Part shown: positions 16,681 through 25,713 of the stretch, piece after piece
Layout of the letters: each line of letters starts with the position of its first letter
Numbering within the stretch: position 1 is the stretch's first letter
Made by a program: the position numbers and the translations under genes
Source: Mycolicibacterium sp. YH-1
GTDB lineage: Bacteria > Actinomycetota > Actinomycetes > Mycobacteriales > Mycobacteriaceae
DNA: 64,000 bases
Reading direction: 5' to 3'
NCBI RefSeq assembly: GCF_022557175.1
Contig: NZ_CP092915.1
Location: 2,108,001 to 2,172,000, forward strand
Notes under the pieces: model-generated
What the model was told of the DNA's origin: nothing
Databases searched by the model: none
The model's input: only the letters and a program-made list of their open reading frames with translations

Positions 16681-17226
16681 ATGGCAACCGAACTCGCTCG
16701 GATCGCCGTAGTCCTGAAGAGAACACTCGAATCTCTTCATGGATCCGTCGACGACTTGGCGCGCGAATTGGTGAGGGTGCTCGGCGTCAATCAGACAGAT
16801 CGACGTGCCCTGGAACTCATACTCCTTGCGGGCGAGAAGGACACGACGCCGGGACTTCTAGCCGACCGGCTCGGCCTCACTGCCGCTGGCACCACAATCG
16901 TACTCAACCGCCTGGAGAAGCTGGGCTACGTCAGCCGATCGCTACATCCGACCGATCGGCGCCGAGTAATCGTGTTGGCCACAGATCTCGCCGCTCGCCG
17001 CACCTCGGAACTCGTCTCCCCGCTGCTGGATCAGGGCGGCAAGATGTTGTCGAGCCATTACAACGCGGCGGAGATTGCCCTAATCGTCGAGTTCCTCACC
17101 CGCACAGACGAACTACAACAAGCTCATCTGAACCGGATGCGCGAATTGGATCCTTACCCTCATCAGGCGTCATCGTCGATCTCCAGAACCGCGCACGCAC
17201 TGCATACGCCCTTGACGTTCGACTAA
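16681..17226 (+). CDS. MarR-family transcriptional regulator
   Basis: The 181-aa protein contains the winged helix of the MarR family: DRRALELILLAGEKD, TPGLLADRLGLTAAGTTIVLNRLEKLGYVSRS and the wing HPTDRRRVIVLAT. A coiled C-terminal dimerisation helix follows. The start ATG has GGGAGG 12 nt upstream. It is co-directional with and 39 nt downstream of the NCS1 permease, so it may regulate that uptake system. Its 3' end overlaps the convergent murC fragment by 57 nt. Confidence 0.8.
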   Translation: MATELARIAVVLKRTLESLHGSVDDLARELVRVLGVNQTDRRALELILLAGEKDTTPGLLADRLGLTAAGTTIVLNRLEKLGYVSRSLHPTDRRRVIVLATDLAARRTSELVSPLLDQGGKMLSSHYNAAEIALIVEFLTRTDELQQAHLNRMRELDPYPHQASSSISRTAHALHTPLTFD

Positions 17227-17982
17227 ACCACTAGATGTGGCTACGACGTTTACCGTTTCGGAGCTACCGAGTTGCAGGACGAGGCCAACGCCACCACTGA
17301 GTTGACGGGTATTCATCACGCTCTTAACCGCCAACTTCGCCGCCGCCGCGAACTCGTCGAAGGCCGCCGCGTACGCCTCTTTCGTCCCGTAGAAGTCGAG
17401 GTGATCAGCCCCCGCATTGGTCACCACGGCGATCTCGGGGGAGAACGCAACGAACGTCCGGTCACTTTCGTCGGCTTCGGTGACGAAGACGTCTCCCGTC
17501 CCGAGATGGGCACTAGTCCGTGATCCGATCAGCTCGGCGCCGATGGCATAGCTTGGGTCCAAGCCAGTGTGTTGAAGAGCCACGGTGAGCATCGAGGTGG
17601 TGGATGTTTTCCCCGCCGAGCCCGCGATGCATATGGCGCGATGATTGGCCATCAACGCGGCAAGCGCCTCCGCTCGGACCATGACCGGTAGCTGGCGCTG
17701 CCGCGCCGCCACAAGTTCTGGGTTTTCCTGCCGAATGGCCGTGGAGATGACGACCGTAACCTCGACGTCGGGAAGATTGGCGGAATGGTGCCCTACGAAC
17801 ACCTGTGCACCAAGTTCGCGCAACAGATGGACGTTCGCCGACTCGATCGTGTCAGAGCCGGACACCGCAACACCGCTGCTCAGCAACAGGCGCGCGACGC
17901 CAGTCATCCCCGCACCACCGATACCGACCAGGTGCGCGCGTCCGCCACATACCCACGAAGTCATGTCCAGGAAGTTTCCCAC
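17170..17982 (-). pseudogene. Truncated MurC-like ligase (N-terminal and partial central domain)
   Basis: The first ~220 of 270 residues match UDP-N-acetylmuramate-L-alanine ligase: the N-terminal nucleotide motif AHLVGIGGAGMTGVA, GSDTIES, a P-loop AGSAGKTSTTSML (normally GTHGKTTTT), EADESDRTF and NAGADHLDFYG. Homology stops inside the central ATP domain and is replaced by about 50 unrelated residues that run under the 3' end of the MarR gene. The C-terminal ligase domain is missing, and the P-loop differs at the His. A housekeeping murC must lie elsewhere. It is most likely a pseudogene. Confidence 0.75.
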
Positions 17983-18100
17983 GCGGCGTCGCCCACAAAT
18001 CCGGTGGCCGTTCCGTTTGGTTCGAGGTGGACCGTTTCGCGTGGTGCGCGGTGACCGCGACGGAAACCTCGACCGCGTCCGTCTGGCGTGCTGGGTCCGG

Positions 18101-18520
18101 TCAGTGTGCCGCGTCGTAGGCCTGGAGGACTGCCGCCGACATCCGTCCGCGGGTAGAAACGGTGTGCCCGTTGTCTGCTGCCCACTGGCGAATCGCGCGA
18201 GTGCGCTCCGGGCCAGAGATGACTGCCTCGGCGCGCTTTCTCGGAGAGGTCTTGCGCCGTGTGGACGGTATCGGAGTGCGTGCTTTTCGCGGTGCGGGTT
18301 TGGCTGTTTTGCGGGCCGTCCGCGCGTCGCGGGATTGGGCTTTCTTGGCGGCGGTGATGTAGCGAGAAACGTCCTTATCGAACTGGGCGCCGTTCTTCTT
18401 GGTCAAGACGAGTGTGTAGTCCTGCCCTCGATATGAAAAGTCAACGGTGTCAACCGATTCTGCGTCAATCGATGTCCCTTCAAGGTCGTCGACGTACTCG
18501 ATTGTCACTATTTTGCCCAC
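18101..18520 (-). CDS. Lsr2-family nucleoid-associated protein (paralogue)
   Basis: The 139-aa protein has the N-terminal Lsr2 dimerisation domain (KIVTIEYVDDLEGTSID, VDFSYRGQDYTLVL, KNGAQFDKDVSRYI) and the C-terminal AT-hook-like domain (RAIRQWAADNGHTVSTRGRM, with the DNA-binding RGR). Lsr2 proper is about 112 aa; here a long Lys/Arg/Pro/Ala linker separates the domains. Lsr2 coats and silences AT-rich acquired DNA. A second copy inside an accessory region may silence that region. GGACCTCC precedes the ATG. Confidence 0.88.
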   Translation of the reverse strand: MGKIVTIEYVDDLEGTSIDAESVDTVDFSYRGQDYTLVLTKKNGAQFDKDVSRYITAAKKAQSRDARTARKTAKPAPRKARTPIPSTRRKTSPRKRAEAVISGPERTRAIRQWAADNGHTVSTRGRMSAAVLQAYDAAH

Positions 18521-19368
18521 GGAGGTCCTTTCTCAGTTCGCGCAATTGTCTTGTGAAGCCTAGCGCGCTGCGCACCGGGCGAACGGTTCAGCTACGTCTT
18601 GCGTCTATCGGTTGTGATGTCTTTGGCGGTTCGAGCGGATCCGCAAATGGCGGGCTCGTCGGCGAAGACGCACGGTTGGCGATCAGACGCACACTGGCAG
18701 AACGTGGAATCGAACTCAAGGTCGGTGACGGACGATGACTTCATCCTGGCGGGTGCATGCGGGTCACCTCCAACCTCAATTGCGGCAGTCGCAGTGCCAA
18801 AGGCTTCAAGGAGGCGGCGTTTGTGGTGCGGCGCAGCTGTGATCGGATCCGTTCGGCCGACGCAGTCAAGGCGCGGTATTGCGAATCACGGTGCTGGAAG
18901 CCCATTCTCCCACTGCACCGTGAACAGGTTCCCCGAGCGCATAGATAACAGCCGCCTGCGCGAGTGGACACGAAAGTGAGAGTTCGAGGCGTGGACACCG
19001 ACAGAGAACGTCGTCATTAACGCAGTTCAGCGCATCGCGTGTGGACATAAAACTTGAGAAGTCATACCAGGCGACGGCGTAGGTTCTCAAACCGGCGTCG
19101 TATTCTCATCGGCCGTGTCATGTCGATTTCATATGTGACATGAAAGTGAGGCACCGCGTAGATCGACTAAGGAACTGTTCTCAGTGCGACTAGAGCTTGC
19201 GGTGGTGGACCACGGTTGGTTCTAAGCTCGTCTGTTCATCTCCCGCGACGAGTTGGCCGGACTTTGTGCTGACCCGGAAACCGTGGGTTCGTTGCGCGCC
19301 CATCCCTCAGTACTTGTTTACGACCGGCGATGACCTCAGGCGGGTGGCCGGCCGGATAGTTTGTCGGG
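18521..19368. other. About 850 bp without a supported gene
   Basis: Several short frames exist; one ends SIGCDVFGGSSGSANGG...IELKVGDGR at 18738 but has no start or family support. The sequence 19103-19146 is partly repeated at 20697-20740. The region includes the promoter of the Lsr2 paralogue (minus strand) at its left side. Confidence 0.4.
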
Positions 19369-19866
19369 GTGGCCGCGCGTGCGCTGTTGTTTCTGGACGT
19401 GGATGGCACCCTGCTGCCCAGCGATGGGGAGGTGCTCGATGCGACGCTTGTTGATTGGCAGGAATGGCAGAGCCACCGCAACCCGCGACTGACCCGTGTG
19501 GACCGCGCGCACGGTGGCCGTCTGTTGAGACTTGACTGCGATCTGGTCTGGGCTACGGCGTGGATGCACGACGCCAATGCGGTGATCGCCCCGCTGCTCG
19601 GGCTTGCGCCGTTACCAGTGGCTGATCTGCCCGAGGCGCCTCTGGAAGATCCCGTCGATGCCCTGCATTGGAAAACGGCGGCGCTGGTTGCGGCTGCCGG
19701 TGGGCGTCGCTTCGTCTGGCTCGACGACGAGATCTCCGACATCGATCGCGCGTGGGTCGGCGCACATCACGACGGGGCGGCGTTGCTTCATCGGGTCGAT
19801 CCGACGTTGGGGTTGACTGAAGCTGACCTCACCGTGGTCGGTGACTGGCTGGGGTCCGCTGAATGA
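19369..19866 (+). CDS. HAD-superfamily hydrolase-like protein
   Basis: The 165-aa protein begins with a haloacid dehalogenase motif I, ALLFLDVDGTLLP (nucleophile and acid Asp), and has a motif IV-like RRFVWLDDEISD (around residue 120). In between are DLVWATAWMHDAN and LHWKTAALV, a pattern shared with short actinobacterial HAD proteins (HAD_SAK-like). Predicted phosphatase or phosphotransferase, substrate unknown. The GTG start lacks a strong ribosome binding site. It is followed 76 nt later by a phosphatase-superfamily gene, suggesting a two-gene unit. Confidence 0.72.
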   Translation: MAARALLFLDVDGTLLPSDGEVLDATLVDWQEWQSHRNPRLTRVDRAHGGRLLRLDCDLVWATAWMHDANAVIAPLLGLAPLPVADLPEAPLEDPVDALHWKTAALVAAAGGRRFVWLDDEISDIDRAWVGAHHDGAALLHRVDPTLGLTEADLTVVGDWLGSAE

Positions 19867-19942
19867 GGGATCTGCATATCCGGCGATTCCGCGGGGGCTC
19901 CTGGGTAATGCCGGCTTCAGAGTGCGCGGCAGGATGGTGTCG

Positions 19943-20572
19943 ATGCGCACAGTGCACGTGGTTGTCCACCCCGAGGCCACTCATCACGTCACCGGTGTGG
20001 TGGGTGGGTGGCACGACTCGAGTCTCACCGACCGCGGTGTGCGGGATGCACTTGCGATCGCCGCTGCAGTATCGGCCGATGTTCCGGCGGGGGAGCAGGT
20101 CGTGGTGGCCACCTCCGATCTTCGGCGTGCGATCCAGACCGCGGACCCGGTCTGCGCCGAGCTGGGTGTGACCGCGATCGTCGATCCCCGACTGCGGGAG
20201 AAGTCTTACGGCACAGCTGATGGACGTCCACAGTCGTGGCTGAACGACCGGTTCGTGCCGCCCCCAGCCGATGGCGATCGGATGCGCCATGACGAAGGCA
20301 TTCCCGGAGCGGAGTCAAAGGCCGCGTTTGCCGGCCGGATCTACGCAGCTGTTGATGATCTACTTGGCCACGATGCGTCACATTTGGTGGTGGTGACCCA
20401 CGGTTTCGCGTTGACGTTCGTGGTGAGTGCCTTCATGCGGCTGCCGATCGATGTGCTCGGCTATGTGAATTTCCGCAGCCGTCCTGGGGGAATCACCGTG
20501 CTGCGCGACGACGAGCATTTTCACAACCGCCAGCTCGTCCAGTTGAGCGACCTCGCCCATCTGCAGCGCTGA
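19943..20572 (+). CDS. Histidine phosphatase-superfamily protein (VHPEATHH variant)
   Basis: The 209-aa protein has the phosphoglycerate-mutase-like fold: WHDSSLTDRGVRDALAIAAAV, SDLRRAIQTADPV and the C-terminal catalytic VVTHGFALT. At the start the usual RHG motif is VVHPEATHH, keeping the phospho-accepting His but replacing the neighbouring Arg and Gly. A group of actinobacterial relatives shares this HPEATHH form. The start is the ATG 10 nt after GGCAGG. Its last ~45 nt lie within the left copy of the direct repeat that recurs at 26163. Confidence 0.72.
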   Translation: MRTVHVVVHPEATHHVTGVVGGWHDSSLTDRGVRDALAIAAAVSADVPAGEQVVVATSDLRRAIQTADPVCAELGVTAIVDPRLREKSYGTADGRPQSWLNDRFVPPPADGDRMRHDEGIPGAESKAAFAGRIYAAVDDLLGHDASHLVVVTHGFALTFVVSAFMRLPIDVLGYVNFRSRPGGITVLRDDEHFHNRQLVQLSDLAHLQR

Positions 20573-20667
20573 GGCCGACCGAGATCCCCCCGCCGGCCGG
20601 CCTCAGCTGGAAGGCCTCCACCGCCACAGTCAGTCGCGGCGAGGCGTTGTCATCAGTGATGGTGCGC
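20527..20667 (+). repeat. Direct repeat, left copy (DR-L)
   Basis: This 141-bp sequence recurs at 26163-26293 in the same orientation. From CTGCAGCGCTGAGGCCGACC onward the copies are nearly identical, with one visible substitution (CCCCCCG/CCCCCCA); nearer the left end the second copy lacks 10 bp. The left copy begins inside the 3' end of the histidine phosphatase gene. The pair brackets a 5.5-kb TetR/MMPL/GGDEF segment. Confidence 0.9.
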
Positions 20668-20910
20668 ACCGACGGGGCGCGAGCTTCGATGTTATTTTCT
20701 CATCCGCGATGTCATGCGGATGTCATAGAAGACAGGGCAATAGGATTCGCGCCCGCTCGCTCCAACGCTTCGGGTGGGTGTGGGGTGCTTCCTCAACTTG
20801 GCGGGATCTCACGGCTAATCGCGGAGTTGCGATGGCGGATTCGCCCGATTGAAGAGACACGCGGTGGTGCGAACCTTCCCGATTCGGCGAAGGACGGCAC
20901 GTGGCGGTGT
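20668..20910. other. Intergenic, partial copy of 19103-19146 sequence
   Basis: No gene is seen. The stretch 20697-20740 shares TTCTCATC, TGTCATG, GAT, TCATA and GACA, in the same order and spacing, with 19103-19146 (about 31 of 44 positions by eye). It is possibly a worn end of a mobile element. Confidence 0.4.
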
Positions 20911-21483
20911 TCAGGGGAGTTGTTGGGCGCCGGTGGGGTTGAGTCCGTCTAGTAGGAGGCTGAGGTAGCGGCGGCGGGTGTGGCGGTCGAGGTTGGTGCC
21001 TTGTAGTCCGCTGATCACCATGGCCAGGAGGTTGGGGATGTCGGTGGCGTGCAGGTCGGGTCGGAGGTTGCCGACGTGTTGGGCGCGGATGACTGCTGGG
21101 GCGATGGTGTCGAGGTTGCGGGTGAATAGTTCGGCGGTCACATCCGCCATGTTGCCCAGTGACAGCACCAGACCGCGTTGCCGGCCGAGCGCCGTGAGGA
21201 GGTTTTCGGCCATGTCCAACAGGACTTCTCGGGGCGCGTCACTGCGTTCGAACTCGCTGATGAGAGGAGCCACTTCGGTGGTGAAGAGGTCGTCGTAGAC
21301 GGCCTTAGCGAGTGCCTCACGGGTGGGGAAGTGCCGGTAGACGGTGGCGATGCCGACACCAGCCTCGGCGGCGATGCGGTTGAGGGTGCCTGAGCCGTCA
21401 TCGGCGGCGAACACGGTGCGGGCCGCGGTGAGGATTCGTGTGATGCTCGCGAAAGCGTCGGCTCGAAGTGTGCGCTTCGCCAT
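20911..21483 (-). CDS. TetR-family repressor, divergent from MMPL transporter
   Basis: The 190-aa protein has the TetR helix-turn-helix (ITRILTAARTVFAADDG, LNRIAAEAGVGIATVYRHFPTREAL) and a C-terminal domain of the SmeT/PfmR-like kind seen in many actinobacterial repressors. The ATG follows GGGAGGTTCT; the longer GTG start is rejected. It is transcribed away from the MMPL gene, with two matching palindromes in the shared promoter region. The natural reading is auto-repression plus control of the transporter. Confidence 0.87.
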   Translation of the reverse strand: MAKRTLRADAFASITRILTAARTVFAADDGSGTLNRIAAEAGVGIATVYRHFPTREALAKAVYDDLFTTEVAPLISEFERSDAPREVLLDMAENLLTALGRQRGLVLSLGNMADVTAELFTRNLDTIAPAVIRAQHVGNLRPDLHATDIPNLLAMVISGLQGTNLDRHTRRRYLSLLLDGLNPTGAQQLP

Positions 21484-21518
21484 AGAACCTCCCAATAAGT
21501 GGACCCCACCACCTTAAT

Positions 21519-21534
21519 TGATATCTGCATATCA
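21519..21534. promoter_or_regulatory. TetR operator 1
   Basis: TGATAT-CTGC-ATATCA is a perfect 6-4-6 palindrome between the divergent TetR and MMPL genes. Its centre is 31 bp (about three helical turns) from that of operator 2, so both sites face the same side of the DNA. Confidence 0.75.
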
Positions 21535-21549
21535 CTTATTCAGACTAGC

Positions 21550-21565
21550 TGATAGATAACTATCA
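21550..21565. promoter_or_regulatory. TetR operator 2
   Basis: TGATAG-ATAA-CTATCA is a second perfect 6-4-6 palindrome sharing the TGATA...TATCA core with operator 1. It sits about 45 bp before the MMPL start, where binding would block its transcription. Confidence 0.75.
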
Positions 21566-21610
21566 ATTAGTTCGCAGGCTGCTGGCCCGCAGATCCATGA
21601 GGGAGTGCTG

Positions 21611-23998
21611 GTGTCGTTTCTTCTGTATCGAGTGGGCGGTTGGTGTTACCGGCATCGGTGGGTCGTGCTGGCCGGGTGGCTGGTGCTGATCTGCGGTGTG
21701 GCCGCGGTTTTGGTGACCAGTCCACCCACCCTGAGTAACGAGATTCGGATCGACGGAACACCGGCGCAGGAGGTACTTGATGACCTCGCGGTGAAGGTGC
21801 CGGAGTCGGTGGGCGGCCAGGGCATCATCGCGCTGCAGTCCGACGGGGGCCGCATCGATGAAGGCGCCCGGTTGACGGCGCTGTTGTCGGCCGTCGATGG
21901 CGTGTACACCAGCCCGCATGTGCTGGATGCGCGGTCGGCGCTGGCAGGCGAGATCGCCAAGGGTCCGCAGAGTCATCTGTTGCAGGCCACCGCAGCAGTG
22001 TCGAATCACGGTGACACGCAACAGCAGCCAGGATCGAGTGCGCAGCCGTTGGTCGTGGATGGCCAACCGGTACCCGGAGTGAGCATCTCCGCCGACGGGC
22101 GGACCGCGCTACTGCAGTTCGCATTCGATCAGCAGACCTTCGAGCTACCGGAGGGAACCGTCGACCACGTCATCGCCGCCACCGAGAATGCGGTGGCTGG
22201 CCACGGTATCGCGGCGCTGCCCTCGGCAGCGATGTTCCAGATTCCCGACATTATCGGCGTCGCCGAGGTCATTGGGGTGGGCGTCGCTGCGGTGGTCCTG
22301 ACCCTGACCCTCGGTTCGCTGGTGGCCGCCGGGCTGCCCCTGGCCAGCGCGCTGGCTGGAGTGGTCGTCGGTGTCGGCGGCACACTCGCATTGTCGAATC
22401 TGGTCGCGATGCATTCGCTGACAGTGGTCCTGGGACTGATGATCGGTCTGGCCGTCGGTATCGACTACGCCCTTTTCGTCGTGAACCGGCAGCGCCGCTT
22501 CATCCTCGATCATCAGCTCGACGCACACCACGCGGCCTCACGCGCGATCGGAACCACAGGCAGCGCAGTCGTTTTCGCCGGCGCGACGGTCATCATCGCG
22601 CTTTTGGCACTGACCGTCGTCGGCATCCCGTTGTTGACGACGATGGCACTAGCAGCCGCGGCCACCGTCGCGATCGCCGTCCTGGCCTCGCTGACACTGC
22701 TGCCCGCACTGCTCGGATGCGTCGGGGAACGGACCTGCACACCGACGGCACGCCAGCGAGCAGCGGCGACATCGGCTGCCCGCGGATCGGCGCATCGGTT
22801 CGCCGACACCTGGTCGCGCATCATCGTCAAGCACCGACTGCTGGCCATCGCCGCATCCGTGGGTATAGCGGGCCTACTCGCAATCCCGGCACTGAACATG
22901 AATCTGGGCCTGCCCTCGGGTGCGAGCTATCACCCCGACACTGCCCAACGGCAGAGCTTCGACGTGGTGGCCGAGGCGTTCGGCCCCGGATTTAACGGCC
23001 CACTGGTCGTAGTGGCCACCCATCGCGACGACGCACCGCTGCCCCCTGCCGCGACCGCGGCGATCGCCAAGGATCTGCACCGTATCGACGGGGTTGCCGC
23101 GGTGACCGTCGCCGGGGCCGCCGCGGACGGAAGAACGGTGCTGTACTCCGTCATTCCCGAGACCGGGCCCACCTCGCCCGAGACCGCCGATATCGTCACC
23201 GCGCTGCGCGACGATGCCGCGACGATCGCCGCGCATACCAGCGCCGACATCGGTGTCACCGGCTTCACCGCACTCGGAATCGATGTGTCCGACAAACTTG
23301 CCGACGTGCTGCCGGTGTATCTGGCCGTCGTGGTGGGACTGTCCCTGGTGATCCTGCTGGTGGTGTTCCGCTCGATCCTGATACCGCTGAAAGCCACCCT
23401 GGGATTCCTGCTCAGCATCGGTGCGGCCTTCGGCGCGACCACTGCACTGTTTCAATGGGGCTGGCTGCAGCCGCTGTTCGGGATGCATGCCACTACCCCG
23501 GTGCTATGCCTGCTGCCAATCATCGCCACCGGCGTGCTCTACGGCCTGGCCATGGACTACGAGGTGTTCCTCGTCTCGTCGATGAAAGAAGCCCACACCC
23601 ACGGTGAGCACGGACAGCGCGCCGTGATACGCGGATTCGGCATGGCCGGCAAAGTGGTCGCCGCGGCCGCGATCATCATGACCAGCGTGTTTGCCGGGTT
23701 CATCTTCAATCCCGAACCCATGATCGCTCAGGTCGGCTTCACTCTGGCCTTTGGCATCCTGGTTGACGCCTTCTTGGTCCGCATGACACTCGTGCCCGCC
23801 GTCATGGCGGCCCTGGGTGATAAGGCCTGGTGGCTGCCTGCCTGGCTCGATCGTCTGCTACCCGACCTCGACATCGACGGCAACAACCTGCAACGCCGCC
23901 TCACCGACGCGACCACCGAATACCGACACCGCCGATCCGATACCGACATCGCCGATCTCGGTACGAGCGCGCCGCTGGGGGGAGGGCACGCTTCATGA
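21611..23998 (+). CDS. MMPL/RND-type transporter
   Basis: The 795-aa membrane protein of the MMPL family has two homologous halves. Each has one membrane helix, a periplasmic domain of about 150 residues, then five helices (first cluster around residues 215-375, second around 560-745). Signature stretches are GLMIGLAVGIDYALFVVNRQRR in half one and LYGLAMDYEVFLVSSMKEAH in half two, holding the proton-relay Asp-Tyr pairs. Relatives export lipids, siderophores or drugs using the proton gradient. The GTG start has GGGAG 5 nt upstream. It is controlled by the divergent TetR and translationally coupled (ATGA) to the next gene. Confidence 0.88.
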   Translation: MSFLLYRVGGWCYRHRWVVLAGWLVLICGVAAVLVTSPPTLSNEIRIDGTPAQEVLDDLAVKVPESVGGQGIIALQSDGGRIDEGARLTALLSAVDGVYTSPHVLDARSALAGEIAKGPQSHLLQATAAVSNHGDTQQQPGSSAQPLVVDGQPVPGVSISADGRTALLQFAFDQQTFELPEGTVDHVIAATENAVAGHGIAALPSAAMFQIPDIIGVAEVIGVGVAAVVLTLTLGSLVAAGLPLASALAGVVVGVGGTLALSNLVAMHSLTVVLGLMIGLAVGIDYALFVVNRQRRFILDHQLDAHHAASRAIGTTGSAVVFAGATVIIALLALTVVGIPLLTTMALAAAATVAIAVLASLTLLPALLGCVGERTCTPTARQRAAATSAARGSAHRFADTWSRIIVKHRLLAIAASVGIAGLLAIPALNMNLGLPSGASYHPDTAQRQSFDVVAEAFGPGFNGPLVVVATHRDDAPLPPAATAAIAKDLHRIDGVAAVTVAGAAADGRTVLYSVIPETGPTSPETADIVTALRDDAATIAAHTSADIGVTGFTALGIDVSDKLADVLPVYLAVVVGLSLVILLVVFRSILIPLKATLGFLLSIGAAFGATTALFQWGWLQPLFGMHATTPVLCLLPIIATGVLYGLAMDYEVFLVSSMKEAHTHGEHGQRAVIRGFGMAGKVVAAAAIIMTSVFAGFIFNPEPMIAQVGFTLAFGILVDAFLVRMTLVPAVMAALGDKAWWLPAWLDRLLPDLDIDGNNLQRRLTDATTEYRHRRSDTDIADLGTSAPLGGGHAS

Positions 23999-24480
23999 GC
24001 CCCCATCGGCAAGGACCGTCCGCCGCCGGCCTCACCGGCATGGGCCCCGGTGAGCAACGCAAGCTCGTCGCCTGGATATCCACCGTAGCTATCGGCGCCG
24101 GCTACGCGAGCGCCACCCGACTCGCCTCAGCGCTAAGCGACCTGGAGGGCTGGAATTTCAGGGATTTTCGGGACGACGAGGCACTCGCCGACTTTTACGC
24201 CCGTTACGCCTACTCGCGGGCGCGCGATGAGATCAACGCAGTCCTGCGCCGGCACGGCTGTCGCCGCATCACGCCGATCGTGGAACACTGCGCCCGCGTG
24301 CACCTCTCCGACGCAGTCGTCCCTGCGGTGTGGAACAGCGCGTTCACCAACCCTTCTGAAAAGGACCTCGACCAGAACATCTGCGCAGGCCTTGACGCAG
24401 CAACATTGAATCTGGCCGCCCAGCTCACCCAACTCCTCAACACCGACGATCACAAGCCGACACTCATGTGTGATCTATAA
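23995..24480 (+). CDS. Unknown 161-aa protein coupled to MMPL
   Basis: The ATG overlaps the MMPL stop (ATGA), so translation is coupled. The soluble protein is predicted mostly helical and contains LVAWISTVAIGAGYASATRLASALSDLEGW, FRDDEALADFYARYAYSRARDEIN, RHGCRRITPIVEHCARVHLSD and PSEKDLDQNICAGLDAATLN. Four Cys and several His are present, but no metal site is obvious. I do not recognise the family. Its fixed position suggests an accessory or modulator of the transporter. Confidence 0.65.
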   Translation: MSPHRQGPSAAGLTGMGPGEQRKLVAWISTVAIGAGYASATRLASALSDLEGWNFRDFRDDEALADFYARYAYSRARDEINAVLRRHGCRRITPIVEHCARVHLSDAVVPAVWNSAFTNPSEKDLDQNICAGLDAATLNLAAQLTQLLNTDDHKPTLMCDL

Positions 24481-24651
24481 CGGTGAAGTCCTGGGACAAG
24501 GCCACCACGCGATCTGAAACACCCGCGATCCGACAGCTGACAAATCTTGAGCCTGGTGTGACGTGCCTCCCTAAATTGCCAATGTGTGTCATTAGCGGTT
24601 CGCTGGAGCCTTTACTTTCGGGGCAGTTATCAGATCATGGAGTGGCGAGCG

Positions 24652-25713
24652 ATGTGCCGGCAGCAAAGGCTTCAGCACTACGAGTGGGTCAGTGCCTTCC
24701 TCCGAGCGCGTGGTGCGCTGCGCGCGGTGCGCTTTTCCGTCGCGGCGATGGCGATGGCGATGGCGATGGCGGTGATCATTCTGATCATCGAGGCCGGCGG
24801 CCCGCGGACCCAGCCAGCGCAAACGATGATGTGGCTCGCCGCCGGTGGAGGTGTCGCGAGCGCGGTGCTATGGCTGTGGCGCTGGCCGTCGCGTACCCAA
24901 TCGATCGTGTTCGTTGCAGTGACCACCGGATCGATCTCACTGGCGTGCTTGGCCTACCCAGATCCATTGGCTGCGCTGCTGGGATGTGTTGCCTTCACCG
25001 CCATCGCCGGCTACGCGGCGTTCTTTCATTCCACCAGAGTGGTCCTCGGCGTTTTTCTTGTTATCACCGCAGTGGCGCTTACCCCGACTGTGCAACTGGC
25101 CAGCCAAGGCCGCATTGCGCTGTCAACGGTCGATCTATTCTTGGTACTGCAAGCAAACATCGCCGTAGCGGTCGCTATTCATACCTTGCTGCGGACGGTG
25201 AAAAGAGACCTGGCTGTCGCCGATCTCGACCCGCTGACCGGACTGCTGAATCGTCGCGCATTCCGCAGACAACTATCAGCTCAAGTCTCACAGGCCAGCC
25301 CGGGGACATACCTATGCATAGCCCTCCTCGACATCGACAACTTCAAGCTGCTCAACGACACGCACGGACATGCCGCCGGCGACCACGCGCTCGTCACCGT
25401 CGCTGACGCACTACGAGCCACCGTTTCCCCGACAGCGATCGTCGCGCGCAGCGGCGGCGAAGAATTCCTCGTCGCTGATCTCTTGTCATCATCGGGCGAC
25501 ATCATCCATTACGAGCACCTCTGCACCACGATTGAGAAACTGCCGGTACCCGCGACCGTCAGCGTAGGTACCTCGTGGATGAAGCTGGACCGGCTAACTC
25601 ACCAGGACCTCGGCGAAGCCACGAATAGCCTGATCGCCGCCGCCGACATGGCCATGTACCGCGCGAAAAGAAACGGCGGAAACCAATGCCACCATCATGA
25701 CACCTTGCCCTGA
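24652..25713 (+). CDS. Membrane-bound diguanylate cyclase (GGDEF)
   Basis: The 353-aa protein has a short N-terminal helix ending HYEWVSAFLRARGALRAVRF and five or six membrane segments (about residues 28-180). A C-terminal GGDEF domain follows: DLDPLTGLLNRRAFRRQL, LLDIDNFKLLNDTHGHAAGDHAL and the active-site motif RSGGEEFLV. GGEEF is a catalytically competent variant, so it should make cyclic di-GMP. No RxxD inhibitory site is evident five residues before the motif. The ATG at 24652 has GGAG 9 nt upstream; ATG 24637 is an alternative. It is co-directional with the MMPL unit. Confidence 0.85.
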   Translation: MCRQQRLQHYEWVSAFLRARGALRAVRFSVAAMAMAMAMAVIILIIEAGGPRTQPAQTMMWLAAGGGVASAVLWLWRWPSRTQSIVFVAVTTGSISLACLAYPDPLAALLGCVAFTAIAGYAAFFHSTRVVLGVFLVITAVALTPTVQLASQGRIALSTVDLFLVLQANIAVAVAIHTLLRTVKRDLAVADLDPLTGLLNRRAFRRQLSAQVSQASPGTYLCIALLDIDNFKLLNDTHGHAAGDHALVTVADALRATVSPTAIVARSGGEEFLVADLLSSSGDIIHYEHLCTTIEKLPVPATVSVGTSWMKLDRLTHQDLGEATNSLIAAADMAMYRAKRNGGNQCHHHDTLP

